From Gp6-AA45 sp035652075 (GTDB lineage: Bacteria > Acidobacteriota > Vicinamibacteria > Vicinamibacterales > CAVVIG01), in the NCBI GenBank assembly GCA_035652075.1, contig DASREL010000186.1, forward strand, positions 1-28,396: a stretch of 28,396 nt of DNA, in the 5' to 3' direction. The notes under the pieces are model-generated. The model ran no database searches. It was not told the DNA's origin and worked only from the letters and a program-made list of their open reading frames with translations. The position numbers and the translations under genes were made by a program. Within the stretch, counting starts at the first letter, position 1, and each line of letters starts with the position of its first letter. This document shows positions 22,107 through 28,396 of the stretch, one piece after another.

Positions 22107-22589
22107 ATGAGCATTCCGCTCCTCGCGATCGGCCCCGATCCGCTGAACGTCGAGCGGATGCTGTCGGCGTTCGGAGCGGCCGATGGGCGCGACGGCGCGG
22201 TCGTGACGTTCCTCGGCCTGGTACGCAACCACAACGTGGGACGGAGCGTCCGATATCTCGAATACGAAGCGTACGCGCCGCTCGCGCTCAAATCGTTCGA
22301 GCGAATCGCCGCGGAGATCCGCGACCGGTGGCCGAGCGTGAAACTGGCGCTGCACCATCGGATCGGCCGCCTCGAGATCGGCGAGGCGAGCATCGTGACT
22401 GCCACACGGTCGCCGCATCGGGGTGACGCCTACGCCGCGTCGCGGTACGCGATCGAACGCGTGAAGCAGATCGCGCCGATCTGGAAGCGCGAGTTCTTCG
22501 ACGGCGGCGACGTCTGGATCGAAGGCGCCACGGCGGATCCGGATGATGCGCGCGCGCGCGCGGAGGCGGAGCGCGTCGCGTGCGCGTGA
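22107..22589 (+). CDS. moaE: Molybdopterin synthase large subunit MoaE
   Basis: A 160-residue catalytic subunit that inserts the dithiolene sulfurs into precursor Z using MoaD thiocarboxylate. Visible: GAVVTFLGLVRNHNVGRSVRYLEYEAY, LALHHRIGRLEIGEASIVTATRSPHR and YAIERVKQIAPIWKREFFDGGDVWIEG, which carries the conserved active-site lysines. ATG 22107 is preferred over GTG 22104 because of the -10 spacing. The last 10 bases overlap moaD, so the two subunits are cotranslated at matched levels. It supports a molybdoenzyme in this organism, consistent with fdhE and the MocA-like gene. Confidence 0.94.
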   Translation: MSIPLLAIGPDPLNVERMLSAFGAADGRDGAVVTFLGLVRNHNVGRSVRYLEYEAYAPLALKSFERIAAEIRDRWPSVKLALHHRIGRLEIGEASIVTATRSPHRGDAYAASRYAIERVKQIAPIWKREFFDGGDVWIEGATADPDDARARAEAERVACA

Positions 22590-22825
22590 CGGTGAAGCTG
22601 TTCGCACGCTTGCGCGATATTGCAGGCGCGCCCGAGCTGGAGCGTGACGTTGAAGCGGGCGCGACGATCCGCAGCGTCTGGCACGACCTTGCCCGTCAGT
22701 TTCCGGAGTTCGCGAACTACGAGCGATCGATTTCGAGCGCCGTCAATGCGGATTACGCGAAAATGGATGACGTACTGAGCGACGGCGACGAGGTCGCGTT
22801 CCTGCCGCCGGTCTCAGGGGGATAA
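22580..22825 (+). CDS. moaD: Molybdopterin synthase small subunit MoaD
   Basis: An 81-residue ubiquitin-fold sulfur carrier ending in SGG; the terminal Gly is adenylated and thiocarboxylated, then donates sulfur in the MoaE active site. VTVKLFARLRDIAG and DEVAFLPPVSGG are typical. It starts at GTG 22580 inside the end of moaE (GTG 22586 is possible). The stretch encoding the terminal GG (AGGGGGATAA) also serves as the Shine-Dalgarno of prfA, which begins immediately after the stop. Confidence 0.93.
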   Translation: MRVTVKLFARLRDIAGAPELERDVEAGATIRSVWHDLARQFPEFANYERSISSAVNADYAKMDDVLSDGDEVAFLPPVSGG

Positions 22826-23902
22826 ATGTTCGACAAGCTTGCGGCGGAAGAACAACGTTACGAAGACCTGATGACCCGTCTCGGCTCGCCCGAGCTGCAG
22901 AGCGATCCGTCCGAGTACCGGAAAGCGGCGAAAGCGCTCGCGGACCTCGAGCCGCTCGTGAAGGCGTACCGCGAGTACAAGACGACCGCGCAGAATCTTG
23001 CCGAAGCCGAAGAGCTGCTGCAGTCGGGCGATGCCGACATGCGCGACCTCGCGAAAGAAGAGATCAAGTCGCTGACGACGAAACGCGACGCGCTCGTGAC
23101 CGAGCTGAAGGCGCTGCTCGTTCCGAAAGATCCGAACGACGAAAAGAACGTCGTGCTCGAAATCCGCGCCGGCACGGGCGGCGACGAAGCGGCGCTCTTC
23201 GCCGCGGAACTCTTCCGGATGTACAGCAAGTTCGCGGACAACCATCGGTGGCGCATCGAGGTGATGTCGAGCAACGACACCGGCGTCGGCGGCGTGAAGG
23301 AAGTCATCGCGACGATCGAAGGCCGCGGCGTCTACAGCAAGCTGAAGTACGAGAGCGGCGTGCACCGCGTGCAGCGCGTGCCCGCTACCGAAGCGAGCGG
23401 CCGCATCCACACGTCGACCGTCACCGTCGCGGTCCTGCCGGAAGCGGAAGAAGTCGACGTGCAGATCAACGAGAAGGATCTCCGCATCGACACGTTCTGT
23501 TCCAGCGGCCCTGGCGGTCAGAGCGTCAACACGACCTATTCCGCCGTCCGTATCACCCACATCCCGACCGGGACGGTCGTCTCGCAGCAGGACGAGAAGT
23601 CGCAGATCAAGAACCGCGCGAAGGCGATGAAAGTCCTACGCGCGCGCCTCTACGAAATGGAGCTGCGCAAGCAGCAGGAGGCGATCGCGAAGGACCGTCG
23701 CAGCCAGGTAGGGACGGGCGAGCGGTCGGAGAAGATCCGCACCTACAACTTCAAGGACAATCGCATCACCGATCATCGCGTGAACTTCACGACGCATCGA
23801 TTGACCGAAGTCCTGAACGGCGACCTCGACGAGCTCCTCGATAACGTCATCACGCACTTCCAGTCCGAGAAGCTGAAGGACGTCACCACGGTGGGCCTTT
23901 AG
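22826..23902 (+). CDS. prfA: Peptide chain release factor 1
   Basis: A 358-residue class I release factor recognising UAA and UAG. The anticodon-like tripeptide is PAT in RVPATEASGRIHTS, diagnostic for RF1 rather than RF2 (SPF). The hydrolysis motif is SSGPGGQSVNT, whose Gln is methylated by PrmC, encoded next. RF1 does not read UGA, so it does not compete with the selenocysteine tRNA of this genome. A very strong GGGGG Shine-Dalgarno lies within the end of moaD. Confidence 0.97.
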   Translation: MFDKLAAEEQRYEDLMTRLGSPELQSDPSEYRKAAKALADLEPLVKAYREYKTTAQNLAEAEELLQSGDADMRDLAKEEIKSLTTKRDALVTELKALLVPKDPNDEKNVVLEIRAGTGGDEAALFAAELFRMYSKFADNHRWRIEVMSSNDTGVGGVKEVIATIEGRGVYSKLKYESGVHRVQRVPATEASGRIHTSTVTVAVLPEAEEVDVQINEKDLRIDTFCSSGPGGQSVNTTYSAVRITHIPTGTVVSQQDEKSQIKNRAKAMKVLRARLYEMELRKQQEAIAKDRRSQVGTGERSEKIRTYNFKDNRITDHRVNFTTHRLTEVLNGDLDELLDNVITHFQSEKLKDVTTVGL

Positions 23903-23906
23903 CACC

Positions 23907-24734
23907 ATTCACGCTCGCGTCGCTGCCGGACGACGGCAACTGCGCGAGGCCGGCATTCCATCGGACGAAGCCGATCTCGACGCGCGCCTGCTCGCGGAAC
24001 ACGTCCTCGGATGGACGACCGAACGCTACGTCGCCGACTCGAACCAGACCGAGCCGAACGGATTTCAGAAGGCATTCGACGCACTGCTCACTCGACGCGC
24101 GCGCCGCGAACCGTTTGCCTACATCGTCGGCCATCAGGAATTCTGGGGCCGCGATTTCGAGGTCACACCGGCCGTGCTCATCCCGCGTCCGGAGACGGAG
24201 CTGCTCGTGGAGATCGCGAAATCGCTTGGCGGGCAGCGTGTCTGCGACGTTGGCGCCGGCAGCGGATGCGTGGCGGTCTCGATCAAGCTGGAATGTCCGT
24301 CTGCGGACGTCGCCGCTGTGGATGTCTCGCGCGCGGCGCTCGATGTCGCTCGACGAAATGCCGCTCTCCACCGTGCGCACGTCACGTTCGTGGAGTCTGA
24401 CCTGTTCGCCAACGTCGACGGGATGTTCGATCTGATCGTGTCGAACCCGCCGTACGTGGCCGAGCGCGATCGACCGACCACGCAACCTGAAGTGCGCGAT
24501 TACGAGCCGGCGACGGCGCTCTTTGCAGGCGACGACGGCCTCGACGTGATTCGGCGCGTGGTGGCCGGAGCGCCCGAACGCCTGCGACCCGGTGGACACC
24601 TTGTGTTCGAGTTTGGGTACGGTCAGGCCGACGCGGTCGCGCAGTTGATCTCCGAGACGCCAAAGCTCAGAATGATCGAACTGCGTCGCGATCTTCAGGA
24701 CATCCCGCGCGCGGCGATTGCACAACGCGTATGA
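23907..24734 (+). CDS. prmC: Release-factor glutamine methyltransferase PrmC, non-standard start
   Basis: SAM-dependent N5-methylation of the GGQ glutamine in release factors. Visible: a helical N-terminal domain (ARVAAGRRQLREAGIPSDEADLDARLLAEHVLGW), FAYIVGHQEFWGRDFEVTPAVLIPRPETE, motif I VCDVGAGSGCVAVSI and the catalytic SNPPY in LIVSNPPYVAERD. Homology covers the whole frame from about 23907, but no ATG, GTG or TTG lies between the preceding in-frame TGA and residue 90 (GTG 24174), which would remove the whole N-terminal domain. ATT 23907, 4 bases after the prfA stop, best fits the expected N-terminus and gives 275 residues, the normal length. A sequencing error cannot be excluded. The stop overlaps the HIT start by 4 bp. 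Confidence 0.9.
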   Translation: MHARVAAGRRQLREAGIPSDEADLDARLLAEHVLGWTTERYVADSNQTEPNGFQKAFDALLTRRARREPFAYIVGHQEFWGRDFEVTPAVLIPRPETELLVEIAKSLGGQRVCDVGAGSGCVAVSIKLECPSADVAAVDVSRAALDVARRNAALHRAHVTFVESDLFANVDGMFDLIVSNPPYVAERDRPTTQPEVRDYEPATALFAGDDGLDVIRRVVAGAPERLRPGGHLVFEFGYGQADAVAQLISETPKLRMIELRRDLQDIPRAAIAQRV

Positions 24735-25075
24735 ACGACTGCCTTTTCTGCAAAATCATCAACCGCGAAATCCAGGCGTCGATCGTGTACGAAGACGACC
24801 GCGTGCTCGCGTTCAACGACATCAACCCGCAAGCGCCGACGCACGTGCTCGTCGTCCCGAAGCAGCACATCGCGACGCTGAACGACCTGTCGGCCGAACA
24901 CGACGCGATCGTCGGCGAGGTCGTGCGGCGCGCGGCGGCGATTGCGCGCGAAAAAGGGATTTCGGCCGGCGGATTCCGGACGGTGTTCAACACCAACCGC
25001 GACGCCGGACAGACGGTGTTCCACATCCACCTGCATCTCATCGGCGGCCGATCGCTGCACTGGCCTCCCGGCTAG
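24731..25075 (+). CDS. HIT-family nucleotide-binding protein (HinT-like)
   Basis: A 114-residue histidine-triad hydrolase of purine nucleoside phosphoramidates and related AMP conjugates. The triad HIHLHLIGGR (97-106) is intact; CLFCKIINREI at the start has the CxxC often found in this branch. THVLVVPKQHIATLNDL is also typical. Cytoplasmic dimer. ATG 24731 overlaps prmC as ATGA. Its stop overlaps the convergent PQQ gene by 4 bp. Confidence 0.94.
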   Translation: MNDCLFCKIINREIQASIVYEDDRVLAFNDINPQAPTHVLVVPKQHIATLNDLSAEHDAIVGEVVRRAAAIAREKGISAGGFRTVFNTNRDAGQTVFHIHLHLIGGRSLHWPPG

Positions 25076-27984
25076 AATCCGCTCGGCCGGATCCAGAAGC
25101 TTTCGGTCCACGTGGCGCCCGGCGCGATTGACTGCAGCTCCTTGTAGATGCCGCGGTGCGCGAGGTTCAGCGCGTCCGTGATGCCGGCCATTGGCTCGAA
25201 GCAGATGAACTCGCCCGGTTTGGGCGCCCAGACCACGGCCGCTCGATACTTCGGTCCGAAGTCGACGTCGATCCGCTGCGATTTTCCCTTCACCGTCATC
25301 GTCGCGCGGCCCTCGGCATCGCGCACGAGATCACTGAACACGTCGTCGAGAACCTGAGTCCGCAGCGCCGCGGGCAGGGCGGCGGGCTCCGTCTCGCCCG
25401 TTGGAATCTTCTTCTTGTCCGAGAGCTTCCAGTGCGTTCGCGCGCCGACGGCGATCGTCCACTCGTCGCGAGGCGAGTCGGTCAGCTGAAAGTACGGATG
25501 GAAACCGATCGCGACCGGCATCGCCTCGTGACCGGTGTTCGCGATCGACGTCCGCACTTCGAGCGCGCCCTCGTGCAAGCGATATGTCATTTCGATCGTG
25601 TGCGCGAACGGCCACTGCTTCATCCACGCCTCGTGAGTCGAGACATCGAGACGGCTCGTCACCCATGCGGCGTCGTCGTCGGCTTTCGTCTCGACCACGC
25701 GCCAATCGGTGGCCGTGGTCAGGAAGCCATGAATCGGAATGTCGCCGCCTCGAATGTTGCCGAGCGACATGTCGAGCGCGTACCGGCGTCCGTTGGCGTA
25801 GAACGCCTGCTCGTCGAGCCGATTGGCCCACGGTCCGAGAAACGGAATGCCATTCGTCGCAAGAACGTTATGGCCATTCACGATCATCTCGGTCGCTTTG
25901 TGGCCAGCCGACGGGACGATCGACACCGACGTGTGCGTCGCATGATCGTCGAGCCGAACGACGTCACCGTTCGTGCGTGCGGTGTAGTGCGACTCCGGCA
26001 GCGCGAACGCGTAGACCGTGTTGCCGGCTGCGATCGCGACATACTGCGTACTGTCGACGGCGTAACTGATCGGTGATGCGGCCATGTTCGTGCCGGTCGC
26101 GAAGTGCCACAGATGGGCGCCGCTCTTCGCGTCGAGTGCGATCAGGTTGCCGTCGCGCACCGCCGCAAACAACACGTTGCTCGCCGTCGCGAGCACGCCG
26201 TTGGTCAGCGAGCCTTGTGAGATCTTGAAATCCCACATCGTCTTTCCCGTCTCCGGATCGAGCGCCTTGATGCCGGCCGACGCCGGCGGCTCGCCCGCCT
26301 TCGGTGCGGCGGCCGCGCCAGTGGGCGGCGTGACGCGTCCGATGTACTGTCGGCCCGCTTCGTACGTCACCGGCGAACTGACGTACGGCTGTCCGCCTTC
26401 GCGGTATTCGAGATACAGCCAGCCGGTGAGCGGACTGTAGGACGGCGCCTGAAAATTCGTCGCGCCGCCGACGGTGGGATATACGAAGAAGCTGCCTTCG
26501 GGGCTCGAGTTCGATCCGGGGACAGCCAGCGGTCGACCGCGCTCGTCGAAGCCGGCGTTCCAGTTCTGATACACGAATGGCGTCGCCGACAAGAACGCGC
26601 CGTTTGTCCGATCGAGCACGTAGAACAGCCCGTTGCGATCCGCGTGGAGCAGCAGTTTGCGCATCCGGCCGTGCCATACGCGATCGACGAGCACGACGGC
26701 CTGACACGAATCCCAATCGTGACCGTCGTTCGGCGTGAACTGGTAGTGCCACTTGCGCTCACCCGTATCGGGATCGAATGCGATGACCGAGTCGCTGAAG
26801 AGGTTGTCGAGGTCGCCGCGGACGGATCGATCGATTTGCGGCCCAGGATTGCCGACGGTCCAGTAGACGAGATTGAGCGCGGGATCATACGAGCCGGTCA
26901 GCCACATCGGGCTGCCGCCGCGTTTCCAGCTGTCACCTTTCCACGTGTCGTTGCCGAACTCGCCTGTCGCCGGGACCGAATACCAGCGCCACAGCCGTTT
27001 GCCGGTCGCGATGTCGTACGCGTCAAGGAATCCCCGGGCGCCGAACTCGCCGCCGGTGATGCCGACCAGCACTTTGTCTTTCACGATCAGCGGCGCGCTG
27101 GTGAGGCTGTAGCCGAGCATCGAGTCGGCAACCTGCACGTCCCACAGCAACCTGCCCGTTGTCGCATCCAGCGCCAGCAGCGCCGCGTCCAGCGTTCCGA
27201 CGAACAGTTGACGCCCTACGACAGCGACACCGCGATTGAAGGGATTGATCTCGTACGGATTTTTCACTTTCTGCTGCCGCGTGAAGCGCCACAGCTGACG
27301 CCCCGTCTTCGCGTCGAGCGCGACGACGACGCCGGGCTGCGTCGTGTACATCACACCGTCGACGACAACGGGGGCGGCTTCGAGGACGGACGGTCCTGGC
27401 ATCGGAAACGTCCACGCCGCGCGCAGCTGACCGACGTTCGTCGCGTCGATCTGCTTCAGGGCTGAATAGTGCGTCGCACGGTAGTCGCCCCAGTACATCA
27501 GCCAGTTCTGCGGCTCGGCGTCGGCATGCTCGAGCCGCGCCGGCGTCACCTGGCCGGTGACGAGGCGGCGGCGCTCGCCGGTCAGCTTGTCGACGATCTG
27601 CCACGCGCCGTCTGCGTCCATTGATTGATCGACGAACGTGTCGGGACTCGGCGTCGCGGTCGCCGGCGCAGTCGGCGGCGCAAGGCCGCGGATGTAGGCG
27701 ACGAGCTGCCGAACCTGATCCTCGGTCAGCGCCGCAAACGGCGGCATCTGCGATCCGGGCACGCCGCTGCGGATCACGCGCGCAAGGTCAGCGTCATCGG
27801 TTCCGTGCGCGAACCGTCCCGTGTTCAACGCGGGCGCACGATCGCCCTGCCCCGAGGGTCCGTGGCACGACACGCACGTTTGGTCGTAGAGCGTTCGGCC
27901 GGGATCTGACTGTTGCGCATGCGCCGCAACTGCAACTGCACCGGCAATTGCACCTGCAACTGCAACTGCCAACTGAAGCTTCAT
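25072..27984 (-). CDS. Cytochrome c - PQQ dehydrogenase - aldose 1-epimerase fusion
   Basis: A 970-residue periplasmic protein with three modules in one uninterrupted frame. Residues 1-24 are a signal peptide (repeat-encoded AV/AG units, ending AHAQ). Residues about 28-101 are a cytochrome c domain with CVSCH (37-41) and probable axial M80 (GSQMPPF). Residues about 155-663 are a quinoprotein beta-propeller (YWGDYRATHYSALKQI; blade motifs such as ALDATTGRLLWD, ALDPETGKTMWD, ALDAKSGAHLWHF). Residues about 665-970 are an aldose 1-epimerase (GalM): IPIHGF (H752), IGFHPYF (H829), FICFEPMAGITD (E930). The first two modules would oxidise an alcohol or sugar and pass electrons out; the last interconverts sugar anomers. 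Between VNGHNVL and GIPFLGPWANRL the mutarotase seems shorter than stand-alone forms I recall. It overlaps the upstream hydrolase by 4 bp. Confidence 0.9.
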   Translation of the reverse strand: MKLQLAVAVAGAIAGAVAVAAHAQQSDPGRTLYDQTCVSCHGPSGQGDRAPALNTGRFAHGTDDADLARVIRSGVPGSQMPPFAALTEDQVRQLVAYIRGLAPPTAPATATPSPDTFVDQSMDADGAWQIVDKLTGERRRLVTGQVTPARLEHADAEPQNWLMYWGDYRATHYSALKQIDATNVGQLRAAWTFPMPGPSVLEAAPVVVDGVMYTTQPGVVVALDAKTGRQLWRFTRQQKVKNPYEINPFNRGVAVVGRQLFVGTLDAALLALDATTGRLLWDVQVADSMLGYSLTSAPLIVKDKVLVGITGGEFGARGFLDAYDIATGKRLWRWYSVPATGEFGNDTWKGDSWKRGGSPMWLTGSYDPALNLVYWTVGNPGPQIDRSVRGDLDNLFSDSVIAFDPDTGERKWHYQFTPNDGHDWDSCQAVVLVDRVWHGRMRKLLLHADRNGLFYVLDRTNGAFLSATPFVYQNWNAGFDERGRPLAVPGSNSSPEGSFFVYPTVGGATNFQAPSYSPLTGWLYLEYREGGQPYVSSPVTYEAGRQYIGRVTPPTGAAAAPKAGEPPASAGIKALDPETGKTMWDFKISQGSLTNGVLATASNVLFAAVRDGNLIALDAKSGAHLWHFATGTNMAASPISYAVDSTQYVAIAAGNTVYAFALPESHYTARTNGDVVRLDDHATHTSVSIVPSAGHKATEMIVNGHNVLATNGIPFLGPWANRLDEQAFYANGRRYALDMSLGNIRGGDIPIHGFLTTATDWRVVETKADDDAAWVTSRLDVSTHEAWMKQWPFAHTIEMTYRLHEGALEVRTSIANTGHEAMPVAIGFHPYFQLTDSPRDEWTIAVGARTHWKLSDKKKIPTGETEPAALPAALRTQVLDDVFSDLVRDAEGRATMTVKGKSQRIDVDFGPKYRAAVVWAPKPGEFICFEPMAGITDALNLAHRGIYKELQSIAPGATWTESFWIRPSGF
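27926..27967 (-). repeat. Hexamer array encoding PQQ-enzyme signal peptide
   Basis: Seven units on the + strand, GCAACT x2, GCACCG, GCAATT, GCACCT, GCAACT x2, in exact 6-bp register. On the coding strand they read as alternating AV/AG dipeptides of the signal-peptide hydrophobic core (LAVAVAGAIAGAVAVA). In-frame unit gain or loss would lengthen or shorten the core by two residues. Confidence 0.8.
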
Positions 27985-28396
27985 CGCGCCCGGTACGGTT
28001 TGCTGACGTTGTTTCGCGTGTTGGTGACCAGGAAGCTGCCGTCGGCCTTCGCATCGACGACGATCGCATGGCCTTGGCAGTCAGGTGACGCGTCGAGGTT
28101 CGCGATCATGTCGTCGCTCGTGTTGTGGTCCTTGTCGCTGGCGAGCGCCAGATGCGACTGCCAGAGCCCTTCGAGGTTGTTGATCTTCTGAATCCGCTCG
28201 AATGCAGGAACGCCCAGGCCCTTTCGCGGACCGTTGTTCGCGATCACCACGCGCGGCTGAATCGCCCACAGCAACGCGCCTGCGCCCGACTGATCGTTGA
28301 AGAAGCCGTGGTGCGTCGCCAGCAGCAGCGACACGCGTCCGAGCTTGTTGGTCGGACACGCCAGGGCCATTTCTTTGTCCCACGTCAGATCGCCGA
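27981..28396 (-). CDS. Metallo-beta-lactamase-fold hydrolase, C-terminal part (cut by window edge)
   Basis: The frame is open from the right edge to TGA at 27981, so the N-terminus with the main metal motif is missing. The visible 137 residues begin GDLTWDKEMALACPTNKLG, then LLLATHHGFFNDQSGAGALLWAIQPRVVIANNG, with late metal-site His residues, as in ComEC-like MBL-fold proteins. The end (HNTSDDMIANLD, GSFLVTNTRNNVSKPYRA) matches acidobacterial proteins of this type that I recall, often exported. Substrate unknown. Its stop overlaps the PQQ fusion start by 4 bp, so the two form one operon. Confidence 0.8.
   Translation of the reverse strand, partial: GDLTWDKEMALACPTNKLGRVSLLLATHHGFFNDQSGAGALLWAIQPRVVIANNGPRKGLGVPAFERIQKINNLEGLWQSHLALASDKDHNTSDDMIANLDASPDCQGHAIVVDAKADGSFLVTNTRNNVSKPYRAR

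Noticed and set aside
22826..23902. Release factor 2 instead of 1
   Set aside because: The recognition tripeptide is PAT, not SPF, and no prfB-type programmed frameshift is needed.
24174..24734. Short PrmC starting at GTG 24174
   Set aside because: This would delete the conserved N-terminal domain that is intact upstream in the same frame.
1..28396. CRISPR arrays, prophage, insertion sequences, rRNA
   Set aside because: No direct repeats with unique spacers, transposase, integrase or phage structural genes were recognised on either strand.

Overview
The window is 28.4 kb of GC-rich, densely packed bacterial chromosome with about 35 protein genes and one tRNA gene. Gene content suggests a soil-type Acidobacteriota, probably near the Vicinamibacteria: a secreted PQQ dehydrogenase, a secreted nucleoside hydrolase, an NHL-repeat protein, an ankyrin-type protein N-terminus, a LigD-type polymerase with a separate ATP-dependent ligase, and a class I fumarase. 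This placement is from recall of gene content and protein style; no database was searched. There is no prophage, insertion sequence, CRISPR array or rRNA, and no gene-free stretch exceeds about 160 bases.

Layout. 1-352: 5' part of an ankyrin-type gene cut by the left edge. 481-3466: a nucleoside/ribose salvage cluster (DMT-type transporter, divergent secreted nucleoside hydrolase, ribokinase). 3445-7132: a leftward operon of exported proteins (alpha/beta hydrolase, Tat-exported carboxylesterase, NHL protein). 7166-9462: LigD-type polymerase and ATP-dependent ligase, convergent and overlapping at their 3' ends. 9487-11033: small genes (82-aa protein, MocA/MobA-like nucleotidyltransferase, zinc ribbon, very acidic 54-aa protein, cold-shock protein). 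11139-15954: a long leftward run made of erpA, a Fur-rubrerythrin fusion, a PHP phosphoesterase, a 4-helix membrane protein, a degenerate ABC ATPase, a DUF4399 protein, a second cold-shock protein, a HAD phosphatase and a selenocysteine tRNA (selC). 15972-20668: fdhE, then class I and class II fumarases back to back around a palindrome, and an exported methyltransferase. 20646-25075: bioY, then thiD-moaE-moaD-prfA-prmC-HIT. 25072-28396: a cytochrome c-PQQ dehydrogenase-mutarotase fusion and the end of a metallo-beta-lactamase-fold hydrolase.

How it fits together. selC, fdhE, moaE/moaD and the MocA-like protein together point to a molybdenum (possibly selenocysteine) formate dehydrogenase elsewhere in the genome. 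erpA, the Fur-rubrerythrin fusion and the paired O2-sensitive/O2-stable fumarases point to management of iron and oxidative stress. prfA next to prmC pairs release factor 1 with its GGQ methyltransferase.

Three window-wide patterns stand out. (1) Short tandem arrays of 6, 7 or 9 bp, different in sequence at each locus, lie at gene junctions and in several cases have been read into protein (signal peptides, C-terminal tails, start or stop codons). (2) Many genes have a -10-like hexamer 5-8 nt before the start codon and little or no Shine-Dalgarno sequence, suggesting leaderless mRNAs, often from overlapping divergent promoters. (3) Five of seven convergent neighbours overlap at their 3' ends, and I found no canonical Rho-independent terminator. 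Three genes (HAD, Fur-rubrerythrin, prmC) also have family homology extending upstream of any usable ATG/GTG/TTG.
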